From NCBI GenBank assembly GCA_050293315.1, contig JBNKMS010000007.1, positions 22,592-86,591 of the forward strand: 64,000 bases of DNA, in the 5' to 3' direction. Shown piece after piece: positions 8,356 through 17,295 of this stretch. The position numbers and the translations under genes were made by a program. The notes below the pieces were generated by a model. It made no database searches. It saw only the letters and a list, made by a program, of their open reading frames with translations, and was not told the DNA's origin. The first letter of the stretch is position 1, and each line of letters starts with the position of its first letter. Origin of the DNA: CBFDBF01 sp050293315 (lineage in GTDB: Bacteria > Pseudomonadota > Gammaproteobacteria > Chromatiales > Chromatiaceae).

Positions 8356-9957
8356 TTAATTACCCTCCGCGGACTGCATAGGCGCCGCTACGCCGCTGGT
8401 TGCCACACCGCCTTGCTCACTGTGATAACGCCCGGTGCCAAGAGAGCTGGGACCAAGACGCGCGTACTTAAACATGAGATACAACTCGGTAATTAGCAGA
8501 CCGGTATAAAACAGGGTGAAGCCGATAAGCGAGAAGTACAGACTGCCGGACGACAGGGTGGAAGTTGAAAGCCCTGTCGGAAGTATGCCGAATATACTCC
8601 ACGGCTGACGTCCGAACTCGGCCACGAACCAACCGAACTCACAGGCCAGCCACGGCATTGGGATAAAGAATAGGGCCCACTTCAGCAGCCAGCGCTTCTC
8701 CTGGAATACATTCTTGGCTGAATAGTAGAACGACAGTCCAAACAGGGTCAGCAACAGGAAGGCGAGCAATACCATGAGCCGGAAGGTCCAGAACATCGGC
8801 GCCACCAGCGGACGACTATCTTTGGCCGCCTGCTGGATCATCTCCGGCGTGGCCTGTGAGACATCTTCGATATGTCGTTTGAGCAGGAGACCATAGCCTA
8901 GATCGTCCTTGCTGGCCTCAAAGATGGCGCGCGCCTCCTGATCATCACCGTTCTTACGCAACGCCTCCAGTGCCGTTACTGCAGTCGCACCACGCTGGAT
9001 ACGCTCCTCCGCCTGGGCCTCCAGATCGTTCAGACCAGGCAGTACCTCGCTGGTGGAACGCGATGCCAGGATACCAAGCATGTAGGGTATCTTTATCTCG
9101 GCATGATTGGTGCGCGCCTCCTCGTCCGGGATACCGAATACGGTAAAGGATGCCGGGGCCGGCTGGGTCTCCCACATACCCTCCAGGGAGGCCAGCTTGG
9201 TCTTCTGGTGCTCGGTCACGGCATAACCGGACTCGTCACCCAAAACGATTACCGACAGCGATGCCGCCAGGCCGAAGGCCGCCGCGATGCGAAAGGAGCG
9301 CTTGGCGAACTCAACATCCCTGCCCTTGAGCAGATACCAGGAGCTGATACCCAATACGAAGGCTGAGGCGGTGACATAGCCTGCGGAGACGGTATGTACA
9401 AACTTGGCCTGGGCCGCAGGATTGAACACCAGATCCAGGAAGCTGGTCATCTCCATACGCATGGTAACGTAGGAGAACTCAGCACCCACCGGGTTCTGCA
9501 TCCACCCGTTGGCGATCAGGATCCAGACGGCGGACAGATTTGAACCGATAGCGGTCAGATAGGTAACCACCAGGTGCTGGCGCTTGGTTAGCTTGTCCCA
9601 GCCAAGGAAAAACAGACCTATGAAGGTGGATTCCAGAAAGAACGCCATCAACCCCTCGATCGCCAGTGGCGCCCCGAAGATGTCACCTACATAGTGGGAG
9701 TAATAGGCCCAATTGGTGCCAAACTCAAACTCCATGGTGATGCCGGTGGTTACACCGAGCGCAAAGTTAATACCGAACAATTTGCCCCAGAACTTCACCA
9801 TATCCTTGTAGATTTCTTTCCCGGTCATCACATAGGTAGTCTCCATGATGGCAAGGATGAAGGTGAGCCCTAGCGTTAACGGAACAAATAGAAAATGATA
9901 AAACGCGGTTACAGCGAATTGTAATCGCGACAGATCAACAACCTCTTCAGTAATCAT
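8356..9957 (-). CDS. cydA: Cytochrome d ubiquinol oxidase subunit I
   Basis: 533 aa, polytopic. RLQFAVTAFYHFLFVPLTLG carries the conserved haem b595 His ligand region. Residues about 255-345 form the long periplasmic Q-loop, here of the long type, and EFGRQPWSIFGILPT is the conserved GRQPW motif. It is the haem- and quinol-binding subunit. GAGAGAAT before the ATG serves as ribosome site. It is flanked by cydP upstream and cydB/cydX downstream on the same strand. Confidence 0.97.
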   Translation of the reverse strand: MITEEVVDLSRLQFAVTAFYHFLFVPLTLGLTFILAIMETTYVMTGKEIYKDMVKFWGKLFGINFALGVTTGITMEFEFGTNWAYYSHYVGDIFGAPLAIEGLMAFFLESTFIGLFFLGWDKLTKRQHLVVTYLTAIGSNLSAVWILIANGWMQNPVGAEFSYVTMRMEMTSFLDLVFNPAAQAKFVHTVSAGYVTASAFVLGISSWYLLKGRDVEFAKRSFRIAAAFGLAASLSVIVLGDESGYAVTEHQKTKLASLEGMWETQPAPASFTVFGIPDEEARTNHAEIKIPYMLGILASRSTSEVLPGLNDLEAQAEERIQRGATAVTALEALRKNGDDQEARAIFEASKDDLGYGLLLKRHIEDVSQATPEMIQQAAKDSRPLVAPMFWTFRLMVLLAFLLLTLFGLSFYYSAKNVFQEKRWLLKWALFFIPMPWLACEFGWFVAEFGRQPWSIFGILPTGLSTSTLSSGSLYFSLIGFTLFYTGLLITELYLMFKYARLGPSSLGTGRYHSEQGGVATSGVAAPMQSAEGN

Positions 9958-10034
9958 CGTTTATTCTCTCGTTTTGTGTTTGATCTGATGTTCCCGGAAA
10001 TACCAGAAACACCCCCCTTACTCCGGTCATGGCC

Positions 10035-10271
10035 TCACCGGATATTTATCTGCCCCGGTCCCTCGGATGGCTGTATTTCCTCTTTTACCGGGTGCTGCAA
10101 CAGTGCCGATGACACCTGTTCCGGATCCATCCCATCAATCATCGACGGGAGTACTGGATCACGAAAAAACGCATACCAAAGCGCTGTTAATACACACAGC
10201 TTAATGATCAAGACCAATGCGATCTCTTTGGATAGAGGACTGCCTCTTCGATGTATGGCTGATATTTGCAT
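10035..10271 (-). CDS. cydP: CydP-type small cytochrome oxidase subunit
   Basis: 78 aa. A single transmembrane helix follows the motif LSKEIALVLIIKLCVLTALW, characteristic of the short CydP proteins encoded next to cydAB in beta- and gammaproteobacteria. The ATG at 10271 lacks a clear Shine-Dalgarno; family members are usually about 60 aa, so the first 10-12 residues may not be native. It sits 77 nt upstream of cydA on the same strand. Its role is inferred from linkage. Confidence 0.75.
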   Translation of the reverse strand: MQISAIHRRGSPLSKEIALVLIIKLCVLTALWYAFFRDPVLPSMIDGMDPEQVSSALLQHPVKEEIQPSEGPGQINIR

Positions 10272-10299
10272 TGCCCGGATAGACCAATAATTAAATTAT

Positions 10300-10707
10300 T
10301 CAGCTATGACCGTGACAGTGGTGCCCATGATCACCATGGTTATGTCCATGATGATGACCGTGATTACATGAGTCCGGGGCTGGAGGCTTGATCTGGTTAT
10401 TCTGCATATCGATAACCGCCTGGACTGGATCTGTCTCTCCGGTCACCACCACCTGCACACCGCGTGACTGGAGTTTTTGTATAAACCCGGCGCCGGCGCT
10501 AGCGGTAATAATTACATCCATCTGATCCAGCGGGTGGCTGCCATCCTTGTTGCGGAACTCATGCATGGTCATCATCTTGTCCAGATCAAGACGACCACTC
10601 TCTACCGGCTTTCCCTGCTCATCTATCTCATAGATGAGAAAACGGCGAGTCATACCTGCATGACCGGTAATGGTTCTAAAATTCTGACTAGTAACTGCAA
10701 TCATCAT
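10300..10707 (-). CDS. NafY/NifX-type FeMo-co-binding domain protein with His-rich tail
   Basis: About 135 aa from the chosen ATG (MMIAVTSQNFRTITGHAGMT); the frame is open to 10779 but the extra 24 residues do not resemble the family. The body is the dinitrogenase iron-molybdenum cofactor-binding fold (RFLIYEID, DVIITASAGAGFIQKLQSRG). The C-terminal 20 residues are almost all His and Gly with one Cys (HGHHHGHNHGDHGHHCHGHS), a likely metal-binding tail. It is divergent from a PAS/sigma-54 activator, which suggests joint control. It could be a FeMo-co or Mo/Fe-S cluster carrier or a metal buffer; exact role unknown. Confidence 0.75.
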   Translation of the reverse strand: MMIAVTSQNFRTITGHAGMTRRFLIYEIDEQGKPVESGRLDLDKMMTMHEFRNKDGSHPLDQMDVIITASAGAGFIQKLQSRGVQVVVTGETDPVQAVIDMQNNQIKPPAPDSCNHGHHHGHNHGDHGHHCHGHS

Positions 10708-10750
10708 GTTAAAGGTGTTCCCATAGTTGCTTAATAAAAAATGTGTTAAT

Positions 10751-10916
10751 TGCCACTCATATTGCGTTAACTGCCACAATAGACATGGTTATTGGCAATT
10801 AATTTAATATTGCATATTGCATGCCATGATTATTAATCCATTATTTAACAATGCTTTATGTAAATTGAGTGTTTTAAGGGATATATGATTGTTTGATAAT
10901 TATGCCATTTATGGCA
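10751..10916. promoter_or_regulatory. Divergent control region with phased TGCCA half-sites
   Basis: The AT-rich gap between the His-rich NafY-like gene and the sigma-54 activator has TGCCA at 10751 and 10772 and TGGCA at 10793, exactly 21 bp apart (two helical turns). There is a further TGCCAT at 10822 and a perfect palindrome TGCCATTTATGGCA at 10903-10916, just upstream of the activator gene. I see no -24/-12 promoter. Operator function is inference. Confidence 0.45.
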
Positions 10917-10952
10917 GTATGCTGATGCATGACTGCATAATATGTCGTAACT

Positions 10953-12284
10953 ATGGGTACTGTTAACATGACACAGACCAATCCAAAAGCTCTTCCAGAC
11001 CTTATCCAATTGCTTGAGGCCCTTCCGGAACCCAAGGTCCTGATGACACCTGACTATAGGATCGTGGCGGTGAACGATGCCTACCGGCGCCAGTTCGGAG
11101 TGGATGACAGTGTACAGGGGCGCTTCTGTTACGATGTCTCACACCACTACACCACACCATGTGATCAGGCCGGTGAAAGCTGCCCATTACGCGATTGTCT
11201 TATATCTGGCGAGCCGCGCCGGGTACTGCATGTCCATCAGACCCCTGCCGGACCTGAGCACGTCGAGGTGATAATTGCACCCGTTGCAGGAGAAGAGAAC
11301 GAGACATTTTTCCTGGAGACGATGCGAATTCTGCGTCATGCCAGACTCGGCACCAAAGATCGTGAACTAGTAGGGTTCGACCGTTCTTTCATGCACATGC
11401 TGGAGTTGGCCCGCCGCGTTTCCGCCAAGGATATCTCGGTGTTATTACTGGGTGAATCCGGAACTGGCAAGGAGTTAGTGGCCCATGCCATCCATGATAT
11501 GAGCCCTCATGCAGACTCGCCTTTTGTAGCAGTTGACTGTTCCAGCCTCACCGAAACCCTATTCGAGAGTGAACTGTTCGGACATGAGCGCGGCGCCTTT
11601 ACCGGGGCACTATCACGCAAGATCGGCCTGGTGGAGGCCGCAGAGGGCGGCACCCTGTTTTTAGATGAGGTGGGAGATATACCTCTACCGCTACAGGTTA
11701 AGCTGCTCCGACTCCTGGAAACCGGAACCTATAGGCGCGTTGGCGGCGTCGAACCATTAAGTGCAAACTTCAGGGTGATCGCCGCCACCCATCGTGATCT
11801 GGAAGCAATGGTTAAAGCTGGCAGCTTTCGTCAGGATTTATACTACCGTATAAATGTATTCCCTATTGTCCTGCCACCACTGCGTCAACGCCTCAATGAT
11901 CTGCCAAAATTAGTTGAACAACTACTTGCCCGAATTACACAGGATCGTCCAGCTAAATTGAGTCGCGATGCAATTTCACTATTGGCAACACACGATTTTC
12001 CAGGAAACGTGCGCGAACTGCGTAATCTGTTGGAACGAGCTATTGTACTATCAGATGGGGACACCTTAACACCGCAGCACTTTCCTGATCTTCTTGATGA
12101 ATCAAAGAAAAGAGAACCGGTGGATATGGAGTTCAGCGGTATAATTCCACTAGACCTGATGGAAAAACGCTATCTTGAATGGGCGGTCGCAAACTTTCCT
12201 GGAGATAGGCAATCCCTGGCTGCAAAACTAGGCGTCAGCGAACGTACCCTTTATCGCAAGCTTCAGTTAAACACAGAGTCTTAA
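10953..12284 (+). CDS. PAS-containing sigma-54-dependent Fis-family activator
   Basis: 443 aa. An N-terminal PAS domain (about 20-125) has a Cys/His-rich stretch (CYDVSHHY, PCDQ, CPLRDC) that could hold a metal or act in redox sensing. A central AAA+ domain has Walker A GESGTGKE, the sigma-54 contact motif GAFTGA and Walker B TLFLDEVGD. The C-terminal Fis-type helix-turn-helix includes LAAKLGVSERTLYRKLQL. It activates sigma-54 promoters. It is not NifA, because NifA has a GAF sensor. The start at 10953 has no good ribosome site; ATG at 10968 is an alternative. The divergent NafY-like gene is its likeliest target. Confidence 0.88.
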   Translation: MGTVNMTQTNPKALPDLIQLLEALPEPKVLMTPDYRIVAVNDAYRRQFGVDDSVQGRFCYDVSHHYTTPCDQAGESCPLRDCLISGEPRRVLHVHQTPAGPEHVEVIIAPVAGEENETFFLETMRILRHARLGTKDRELVGFDRSFMHMLELARRVSAKDISVLLLGESGTGKELVAHAIHDMSPHADSPFVAVDCSSLTETLFESELFGHERGAFTGALSRKIGLVEAAEGGTLFLDEVGDIPLPLQVKLLRLLETGTYRRVGGVEPLSANFRVIAATHRDLEAMVKAGSFRQDLYYRINVFPIVLPPLRQRLNDLPKLVEQLLARITQDRPAKLSRDAISLLATHDFPGNVRELRNLLERAIVLSDGDTLTPQHFPDLLDESKKREPVDMEFSGIIPLDLMEKRYLEWAVANFPGDRQSLAAKLGVSERTLYRKLQLNTES

Positions 12285-12355
12285 TAATCTGTAGGTATCG
12301 CCCTCTATACCTATTATACTTTGATACATCTGCTCACATAAGTTAGAGAATATAA

Positions 12356-12817
12356 TTGAGTACACAACAACGACAACTCGGCTGGCGAGAATGGGTACAG
12401 CTACCGGATCTTGGTCTGCCAGCTATGAAGGCCAAAGTAGACACCGGGGCCAGAACCTCATGTATACACGCGTTTGCCCTGGATACCTTCAACCGCGACG
12501 GCACGGATTGGGTGCGGTTTTCAGTACATCCAATCCAGAACAGCATTGAGCAAGAGATAGAGTGTGAGGCGCCAGTAGTTGATCGCAGATCGGTAAAAGA
12601 CTCCGGCGGACACAGCGAAGAGCGCGTGGTCATTAAAACAACCATTCTAATTGGCGACTGGAGAGATGAGATTGAGATGACACTGACTGCTCGCGATAAC
12701 ATGAGGTTTCGTATCTTGCTTGGACGTACAGCGATCAAGGCCGGCAACTTTATAATCAACCCTGCCCTCTCTTATATCCAGGGCGGCGAGAACGGACAGA
12801 CCAAGGCACCGATATGA
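12356..12817 (+). CDS. RimB-like ATP-dependent zinc protease family protein
   Basis: 153 aa, TTG start after a GAGA-type site. LPAMKAKVDTGARTSCIHAF is the aspartyl-protease-like motif of the retropepsin-fold PF05618 family often annotated ATP-dependent zinc protease, and RFRILLGRTAI is the second conserved block. Members lie beside rimK, where RimB is reported to trim glutamate residues added by RimK. It overlaps rimK by 4 nt (ATGA), so the two are translationally coupled. Confidence 0.85.
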   Translation: MSTQQRQLGWREWVQLPDLGLPAMKAKVDTGARTSCIHAFALDTFNRDGTDWVRFSVHPIQNSIEQEIECEAPVVDRRSVKDSGGHSEERVVIKTTILIGDWRDEIEMTLTARDNMRFRILLGRTAIKAGNFIINPALSYIQGGENGQTKAPI

Positions 12818-13719
12818 AGATAGCCATTCTATCGCGCAACCCAAAACTCTACTCCACTAAAAGGTTCGTCGAAGCGGCAAATGCGCGCGGGCATGAGTGC
12901 AGGGTATTGGATGCACTTCGCTGTTATATGAATATCACCTCACTGCGTCCATCCATCCATTATAAAGGAGAAGACCTGACCGGATTCGATGCCATAATCC
13001 CGCGTATCGGCGCCTCCGTCACCTTCTATGGCACGGCCGTGTTGCGCCAATTCGAGATGATGGGTGTATATCCGCTCAACGAGTCTGTTGCCGTGACCCG
13101 TTCCAGAGACAAACTTAGATCTCTCCAACTCCTGGCGCGTAAGGGGATCGGCATGCCGGTCACCGGTTTTGCCCATTCACCGGATGATATTCAGGACATG
13201 CTGCGCATGATTGGTGGTGCGCCCGCCGTGATCAAACTTCTGGAGGGCACCCAGGGTATAGGGGTGGTCCTGGCTGAGACAGATAAAGCGGCAGAGAGTG
13301 TAGTCGAGGCGTTCATGGGTCTGAGGGCCAATATACTTATCCAGGAGTTTATCAAGGAAGCGGGCGGTGCTGATATCCGCTGCTTTGTTATCGGTGGCAA
13401 GGTGGTGGCCGCCATGAAGCGCCAAGGCAAGGAGGGCGAGTTCCGCTCCAATCTGCACCGCGGCGGCTCTGCCAAACTGGTACGACTGACCCCGGGGGAG
13501 CGCTCCACCGCGGTACGCGCAGCCAAGATCATGGGGCTGAATGTGTGCGGTGTGGATATCCTCAGATCAAACCATGGACCTGTGGTCATGGAGGTAAATT
13601 CATCTCCAGGTCTTGAGGGTATCGAGGCAGCAACTGGTAAGGACGTTGCCACAATGATTATCGAGTTTATCGAAAAGAACGCGAAACCACACAGAACCAG
13701 AACCAAGGGTAAGGGGTAG
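12814..13719 (+). CDS. rimK: RimK-type ATP-grasp alpha-L-glutamate ligase
   Basis: 301 aa. N-terminal MKIAILSRNPKLYSTKRFVE and the ATP-grasp domain (GMPVTGFAHS, VIKLLEGTQGIGVVLAE, ILIQEFIKEAGGADIRCFVIG, GVDILRSNHGPVVMEVNSSPGLEG) closely follow E. coli RimK, which adds glutamates to the C-terminus of ribosomal protein S6. It is the middle gene of a three-gene overlapping operon with a RimB-like and an M14-type gene. Confidence 0.95.
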   Translation: MKIAILSRNPKLYSTKRFVEAANARGHECRVLDALRCYMNITSLRPSIHYKGEDLTGFDAIIPRIGASVTFYGTAVLRQFEMMGVYPLNESVAVTRSRDKLRSLQLLARKGIGMPVTGFAHSPDDIQDMLRMIGGAPAVIKLLEGTQGIGVVLAETDKAAESVVEAFMGLRANILIQEFIKEAGGADIRCFVIGGKVVAAMKRQGKEGEFRSNLHRGGSAKLVRLTPGERSTAVRAAKIMGLNVCGVDILRSNHGPVVMEVNSSPGLEGIEAATGKDVATMIIEFIEKNAKPHRTRTKGKG

Positions 13720-14765
13720 TGTCGATGCGGGAGGATTTCATTATAGCGGATTCCAAGATCAGTCCTGGCAGCCGTGATGTAATCAACCTGCATCTGCCAG
13801 GCATGCATACCAGCACCCATGTGGAGATGCCTATCCATGTAGTGCACGGGAAAAAGGATGGACCCACCCTGTTTATCAGTGCTGCAATCCATGGTGATGA
13901 GATCAACGGTATAGAGATTATCCGTCGCGTATTATCTCTATCTTCTCTGAAGAGACTCAGCGGAACCATACTCGCCGTACCTATAGTCAATGTCTTGGGT
14001 TTTCACAATCATGCACGCTATCTTCCAGACCGACGTGACCTGAACAGAAGCTTCCCCGGACGTGAAACCGGTAGCCTGGCGGGGCGTATGGCAAACGTAT
14101 TCATGTCACATGTGGTGCAACGCTCAGATATTGGGATTGACCTGCATACCGCTGCCATACATCGTGACAATTTCCCCCAGATCCGCGCCAACATGAATGA
14201 TGCGAAGATCGCCCCCCTGGCCAGGGAGTTCGGCTCTCCTATCCTGCTGCATTCTGCCGCACCAGAGGGATCACTCCGCGCTGTCGCTGCCAACGCGTCC
14301 GTATCAGTGATGGTGTTCGAGGCGGGAGAGGCGCTACGCTTTGACGAGGTATCAATCCGGGTCGGAGTCAGGGGTATCGTCAACGTACTGCGTCATCTTG
14401 GGATGCTGCCGCAGCTGAAAAAGAGATCAACCAGACCGGCCGCCCTACTCCGCTCCAGCATGTGGGTGCGCGCCCCTAAGAGCGGCATACTGCGTGCCCA
14501 GGTAAAACTTGGCAGTATGGTAACAAAAGGTGAGCAGTTGGGGGTGATCTCAGATCCTACAGGCCAGATGGAGGCGACAATCAACGCCCCATCAGACGGC
14601 ATCATCATTGGGCGCACCAATATACCGTTGATTTATGAGGGTGAGGCCCTGTTCCACATCGGCCATACCCGCCAGACCTCTCTGCTGGAAAAACACCTGG
14701 ATACGCTACAGGATGAGCCGTTACAGGCCCCGCCAGAGCTGGTGGAAGAGCCGGTGATTGTTTAG
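13719..14765 (+). CDS. Succinylglutamate desuccinylase/aspartoacylase family (M14-like) protein
   Basis: 348 aa. The zinc-binding motif HGDEINGIEIIRR and later DLHTAAIHRDN, with NVLGFHNHARYLPDRRDLNRSFPG, match the AstE/ASPA branch of M14 peptidases. The C-terminus (about 260-340) has a biotinyl-like barrel (GSMVTKGEQLGVISDPTGQ). A GTG overlaps the rimK stop by one base; an ATG 6 nt later is an alternative. Operon position suggests it acts on RimK products or small acyl-amino acids; the substrate is unknown. Confidence 0.85.
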   Translation: MSMREDFIIADSKISPGSRDVINLHLPGMHTSTHVEMPIHVVHGKKDGPTLFISAAIHGDEINGIEIIRRVLSLSSLKRLSGTILAVPIVNVLGFHNHARYLPDRRDLNRSFPGRETGSLAGRMANVFMSHVVQRSDIGIDLHTAAIHRDNFPQIRANMNDAKIAPLAREFGSPILLHSAAPEGSLRAVAANASVSVMVFEAGEALRFDEVSIRVGVRGIVNVLRHLGMLPQLKKRSTRPAALLRSSMWVRAPKSGILRAQVKLGSMVTKGEQLGVISDPTGQMEATINAPSDGIIIGRTNIPLIYEGEALFHIGHTRQTSLLEKHLDTLQDEPLQAPPELVEEPVIV

Positions 14766-14784
14766 CATCAAATTCTGTTTCCGC

Positions 14785-14819
14785 GCTCTGACAGTGCCAG
14801 GGATGGCATTAATCAGAGC
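14785..14819. terminator. Bidirectional stem-loop between convergent operons
   Basis: GCTCTGA (14785-14791) pairs with TCAGAGC (14813-14819), with an inner stem TGCCA/TGGCA (14795-14799 with 14804-14808). It sits between the convergent M14-like gene and nifM. There is no long T run, so termination efficiency is uncertain. Confidence 0.6.
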
Positions 14820-14823
14820 TTCC

Positions 14824-15696
14824 TTAAGATGCGTGGGACCTCTCTCTCAGCTCCGCCAGCCAACTCCTCTGACGGTTGCGCCGGTGGCGCTCCTCCAACA
14901 TCGCACGTACCTTTGCCTCTGTCTTGTTGTATGGCACCTGCTTTCCAGGCTTGATCTTTTCACATAACAAAATATGAAAACCCATCTCCGATTCAATGAT
15001 GGAGCTGATCTGACCCTCTTCCATTGAAAACAGTACCGCGTCCAGCTCTGGGTATAGCTGCCCCGCCTTGACCTCTCCCAGTCTGCCGCCCTCCATCGCG
15101 GTAGGACACTCGGAGTAGCGTTTAGCGAATTGGGGGAAACGGTTGGCCCTGCCCGCCAGCTTGTCCACCACCTGCTCCATCCTCGCAATCGCAGCATCCC
15201 TGCTGTTTTCGGGAAAATCTGGATTCACGGTAATCAGGATATGGCTGGCAACCCGCAGCTCAGGCTGTTCAAAACGTTCCCTGTGCATCTCATAGAACAG
15301 ACGCACATCGACGTCGCTTATGGGGTCACTACCTGCGGTTACCAGCTGCATCACCCCATCGAACATCAGCTCTCGATAGAGCGCGTGGTGCAGACCAGCC
15401 TCATCCAGTCCGTTGTCCTGCAGATCCTGCAGGAATTCGTCCTTGCTCTGATAACGGGATGCAATACTGGCCACCGATCGGTGCACCTGCTCCTCCGGTA
15501 TCACCAGCCCATCGGCCTCTGGTGCAGCAATCACCAGCGACTCCAGCTCGTAACTCTTGCTCGCCTTCCGGTAGACCTGCTGGTACTCATCTGGATTAAG
15601 CTGCGGCAGGTTCTTGCCAAAATCGTTCAACGCATTGCGCAGCAGGTGATAACTGAATTCAGGCGAGACCGTATGTTTATCATCTGCCGGAATCAC
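14824..15696 (-). CDS. nifM: NifM peptidyl-prolyl isomerase, Fe-protein maturation
   Basis: 290 aa, GTG start overlapping the nifZ stop (GTGA) with GGAG upstream. The N-terminal half is NifM-specific; residues about 145-260 form a parvulin-type PPIase domain (LRVASHILITVN, FAKRYSECPTAMEGGRLGEV, GFHILLCE). NifM is needed to make active NifH in Azotobacter. Last gene of the nifV-cysE-nifW-nifZ-nifM operon. Confidence 0.95.
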   Translation of the reverse strand: MIPADDKHTVSPEFSYHLLRNALNDFGKNLPQLNPDEYQQVYRKASKSYELESLVIAAPEADGLVIPEEQVHRSVASIASRYQSKDEFLQDLQDNGLDEAGLHHALYRELMFDGVMQLVTAGSDPISDVDVRLFYEMHRERFEQPELRVASHILITVNPDFPENSRDAAIARMEQVVDKLAGRANRFPQFAKRYSECPTAMEGGRLGEVKAGQLYPELDAVLFSMEEGQISSIIESEMGFHILLCEKIKPGKQVPYNKTEAKVRAMLEERHRRNRQRSWLAELRERSHAS

Positions 15697-16157
15697 TGCC
15701 CATCTCCGTATTCTGGTGAGATGAAATCCAGAGAGCCCTCCGGCACCTGCAGGGTCCGCCCGTTAAAACGCACATGATAGGCGGGACCACCTTCACACTC
15801 GCGCAGCACCTTCTCAATCTCACCCTCAGCACCGGGGTTGGCAACGACTTCTCCACCTATGGCCAGCGGGATCGTCGGGGTGACCTTCTCGCGAAACTCA
15901 AAGCGCGTTGGGATCCAGGGATCGGATGCGGGCTGCAACTCCTGTTCACGGCAACCCACCATACGTCCGGCCTCGATAAAGTCGACCGAATATATCAACT
16001 GGTCCTGCAGAAAGGTCCCGACATCGCGCACATATCCGACACTGCCACTACGCACCAGCAGACGCCCTCTCGGTTCACCCGGGAAGGTGCCATCATTACG
16101 CAGATTGCGGATAACCCGCACCGCCTCGCCATATTCAAACCTTGGTCGCACTGCCAC
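15693..16157 (-). CDS. nifZ: NifZ, P-cluster maturation
   Basis: 154 aa, GTG start. The first about 75 residues carry the NifZ domain (FEYGEAVRVIRNLRNDGTFP, LVRSGSVGYVRDVGTFLQDQ). NifZ helps form the second P-cluster of the MoFe protein. Overlaps nifW by 23 nt and nifM by 4 nt, consistent with tight coupling. Confidence 0.95.
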   Translation of the reverse strand: MAVRPRFEYGEAVRVIRNLRNDGTFPGEPRGRLLVRSGSVGYVRDVGTFLQDQLIYSVDFIEAGRMVGCREQELQPASDPWIPTRFEFREKVTPTIPLAIGGEVVANPGAEGEIEKVLRECEGGPAYHVRFNGRTLQVPEGSLDFISPEYGDGQ

Positions 16158-16482
16158 CCACCTGTGATATTAAACCGGTCAGCGGGACCTCAACGCTGAA
16201 CGGCTCATGCATCTTAAATACCCTAAACACCTTTTCCGTCTGTGCATCTGAACAGACAAAATCGTTGTAGGCCCGACCGAGCAGAGAGGCATACAACTCC
16301 CTCTGCCCGGTCTCGCTATCCGGCATATCCACGACATGTCCTATATAGTCATGAAAGCGCTGCAGTATATGCAGCCGGTTTACCTGCACCACCGACAGAT
16401 CGTATTCGATACCGAAATAGTCGAGGAACTCCTCAGCGCTATTCAGCTCATCCATATCAAGTTCCAATTCAGTTTCACTCAT
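16135..16482 (-). CDS. nifW: Nitrogenase-stabilising protein NifW
   Basis: 115 aa. SAEEFLDYFGIEYDLSVVQV and RLHILQRFHDYI are conserved NifW blocks and the length (about 100-120 aa) fits. NifW protects or matures the MoFe protein together with NifZ. Third gene in the nifV operon; a 27-nt gap separates it from cysE. Confidence 0.95.
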   Translation of the reverse strand: MSETELELDMDELNSAEEFLDYFGIEYDLSVVQVNRLHILQRFHDYIGHVVDMPDSETGQRELYASLLGRAYNDFVCSDAQTEKVFRVFKMHEPFSVEVPLTGLISQVGGSATKV

Positions 16483-16509
16483 CCCGCATCTCCAGTATTT
16501 AAGCTTAGA

Positions 16510-17295
16510 CTATAATGGCCCACACACCTGTTTCGCATTGCACCGGACACACTCCTCCTCGCCTGCGTCACCACCAGCAATCTCTTTGTAGATACCAACC
16601 TCCTGCTCCAGCAGACGAATACGTTCCAACAGACAGTTGACTGCGTCCGCGACCGGATCAGGGATCAGGTGATGGTTAAGGTCGATCCCATCAACGGAAC
16701 CGGTAGCTGCCTGGCTGGACTGCACCACCTTACCAGGGATGCCCACAACCGTCTTACCATCCGGTACCGCCTCGATGACGACCGAGTTTGCCCCCACCCG
16801 CGCCCCACTACCTATAGTAATAGGCCCCAGGATCTTCGCCCCTGCACCGACTACCACACGGTCACCCAGGGTAGGATGGCGCTTACCCTTGTTCCAGGAG
16901 ACACCCCCCAGAGTGACGCCGTGGTAGAGCGTTACATCATCACCAACCTCGGCAGTCTCACCAATTACTACGCCGGCCCCATGGTCGATAAAAAAGCGAC
17001 GGCCGATAGTGGCGCCGGGGTGGATATCGACCCCGGTAAAAAACCTGGCGATGAAAGAGATAAGCCGCGGCAGATAGCGTTGGCCTCTCCGCCATAACCG
17101 ATTGGCCAGGCGATAGAGCAGTATCGCGTGCACTCCCGGATAGGTTGTGATGATCTCAATCCTGGTACGCGCAGCGGGATCACGTTGAAACACACAGGAG
17201 ACATCCTCCCGCAGCTGCCGCCACAGCGAAACCGGTCTCTTTTCTACCGCTGTTATCTCAGCAATAGCCAGCTCACATTTCACTGTAGCGTCCAT
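16510..17295 (-). CDS. cysE: Serine O-acetyltransferase, nif-linked (CysE/NifP)
   Basis: 261 aa. A left-handed beta-helix acyltransferase with the CysE signature: GVDIHPGATIGRRFFIDHGA, GVVIGETAEVGDDVTLYHGV, RHPTLGDRVVVGAGAKILGP. It makes O-acetylserine for cysteine, raising sulfur supply for Fe-S clusters, the role given to NifP in Azotobacter. The C-terminal tail carries an unusual CVRCNAKQVC. Its ATG overlaps the end of nifV by 16 nt and follows a GGAGGG site. Confidence 0.93.
   Translation of the reverse strand: MDATVKCELAIAEITAVEKRPVSLWRQLREDVSCVFQRDPAARTRIEIITTYPGVHAILLYRLANRLWRRGQRYLPRLISFIARFFTGVDIHPGATIGRRFFIDHGAGVVIGETAEVGDDVTLYHGVTLGGVSWNKGKRHPTLGDRVVVGAGAKILGPITIGSGARVGANSVVIEAVPDGKTVVGIPGKVVQSSQAATGSVDGIDLNHHLIPDPVADAVNCLLERIRLLEQEVGIYKEIAGGDAGEEECVRCNAKQVCGPL

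Noticed and set aside
10903..10935. TGGCAG-TATGC-TGATGC as a sigma-54 promoter of the activator gene
   Set aside because: The distance between GG and GC is two bases too long for a -24/-12 promoter.
10953..12284. Sigma-54 activator considered as NifA
   Set aside because: Its sensor domain is a PAS with a Cys/His stretch, not the GAF of NifA, and its neighbours are not typical of nifA. Called a separate activator.
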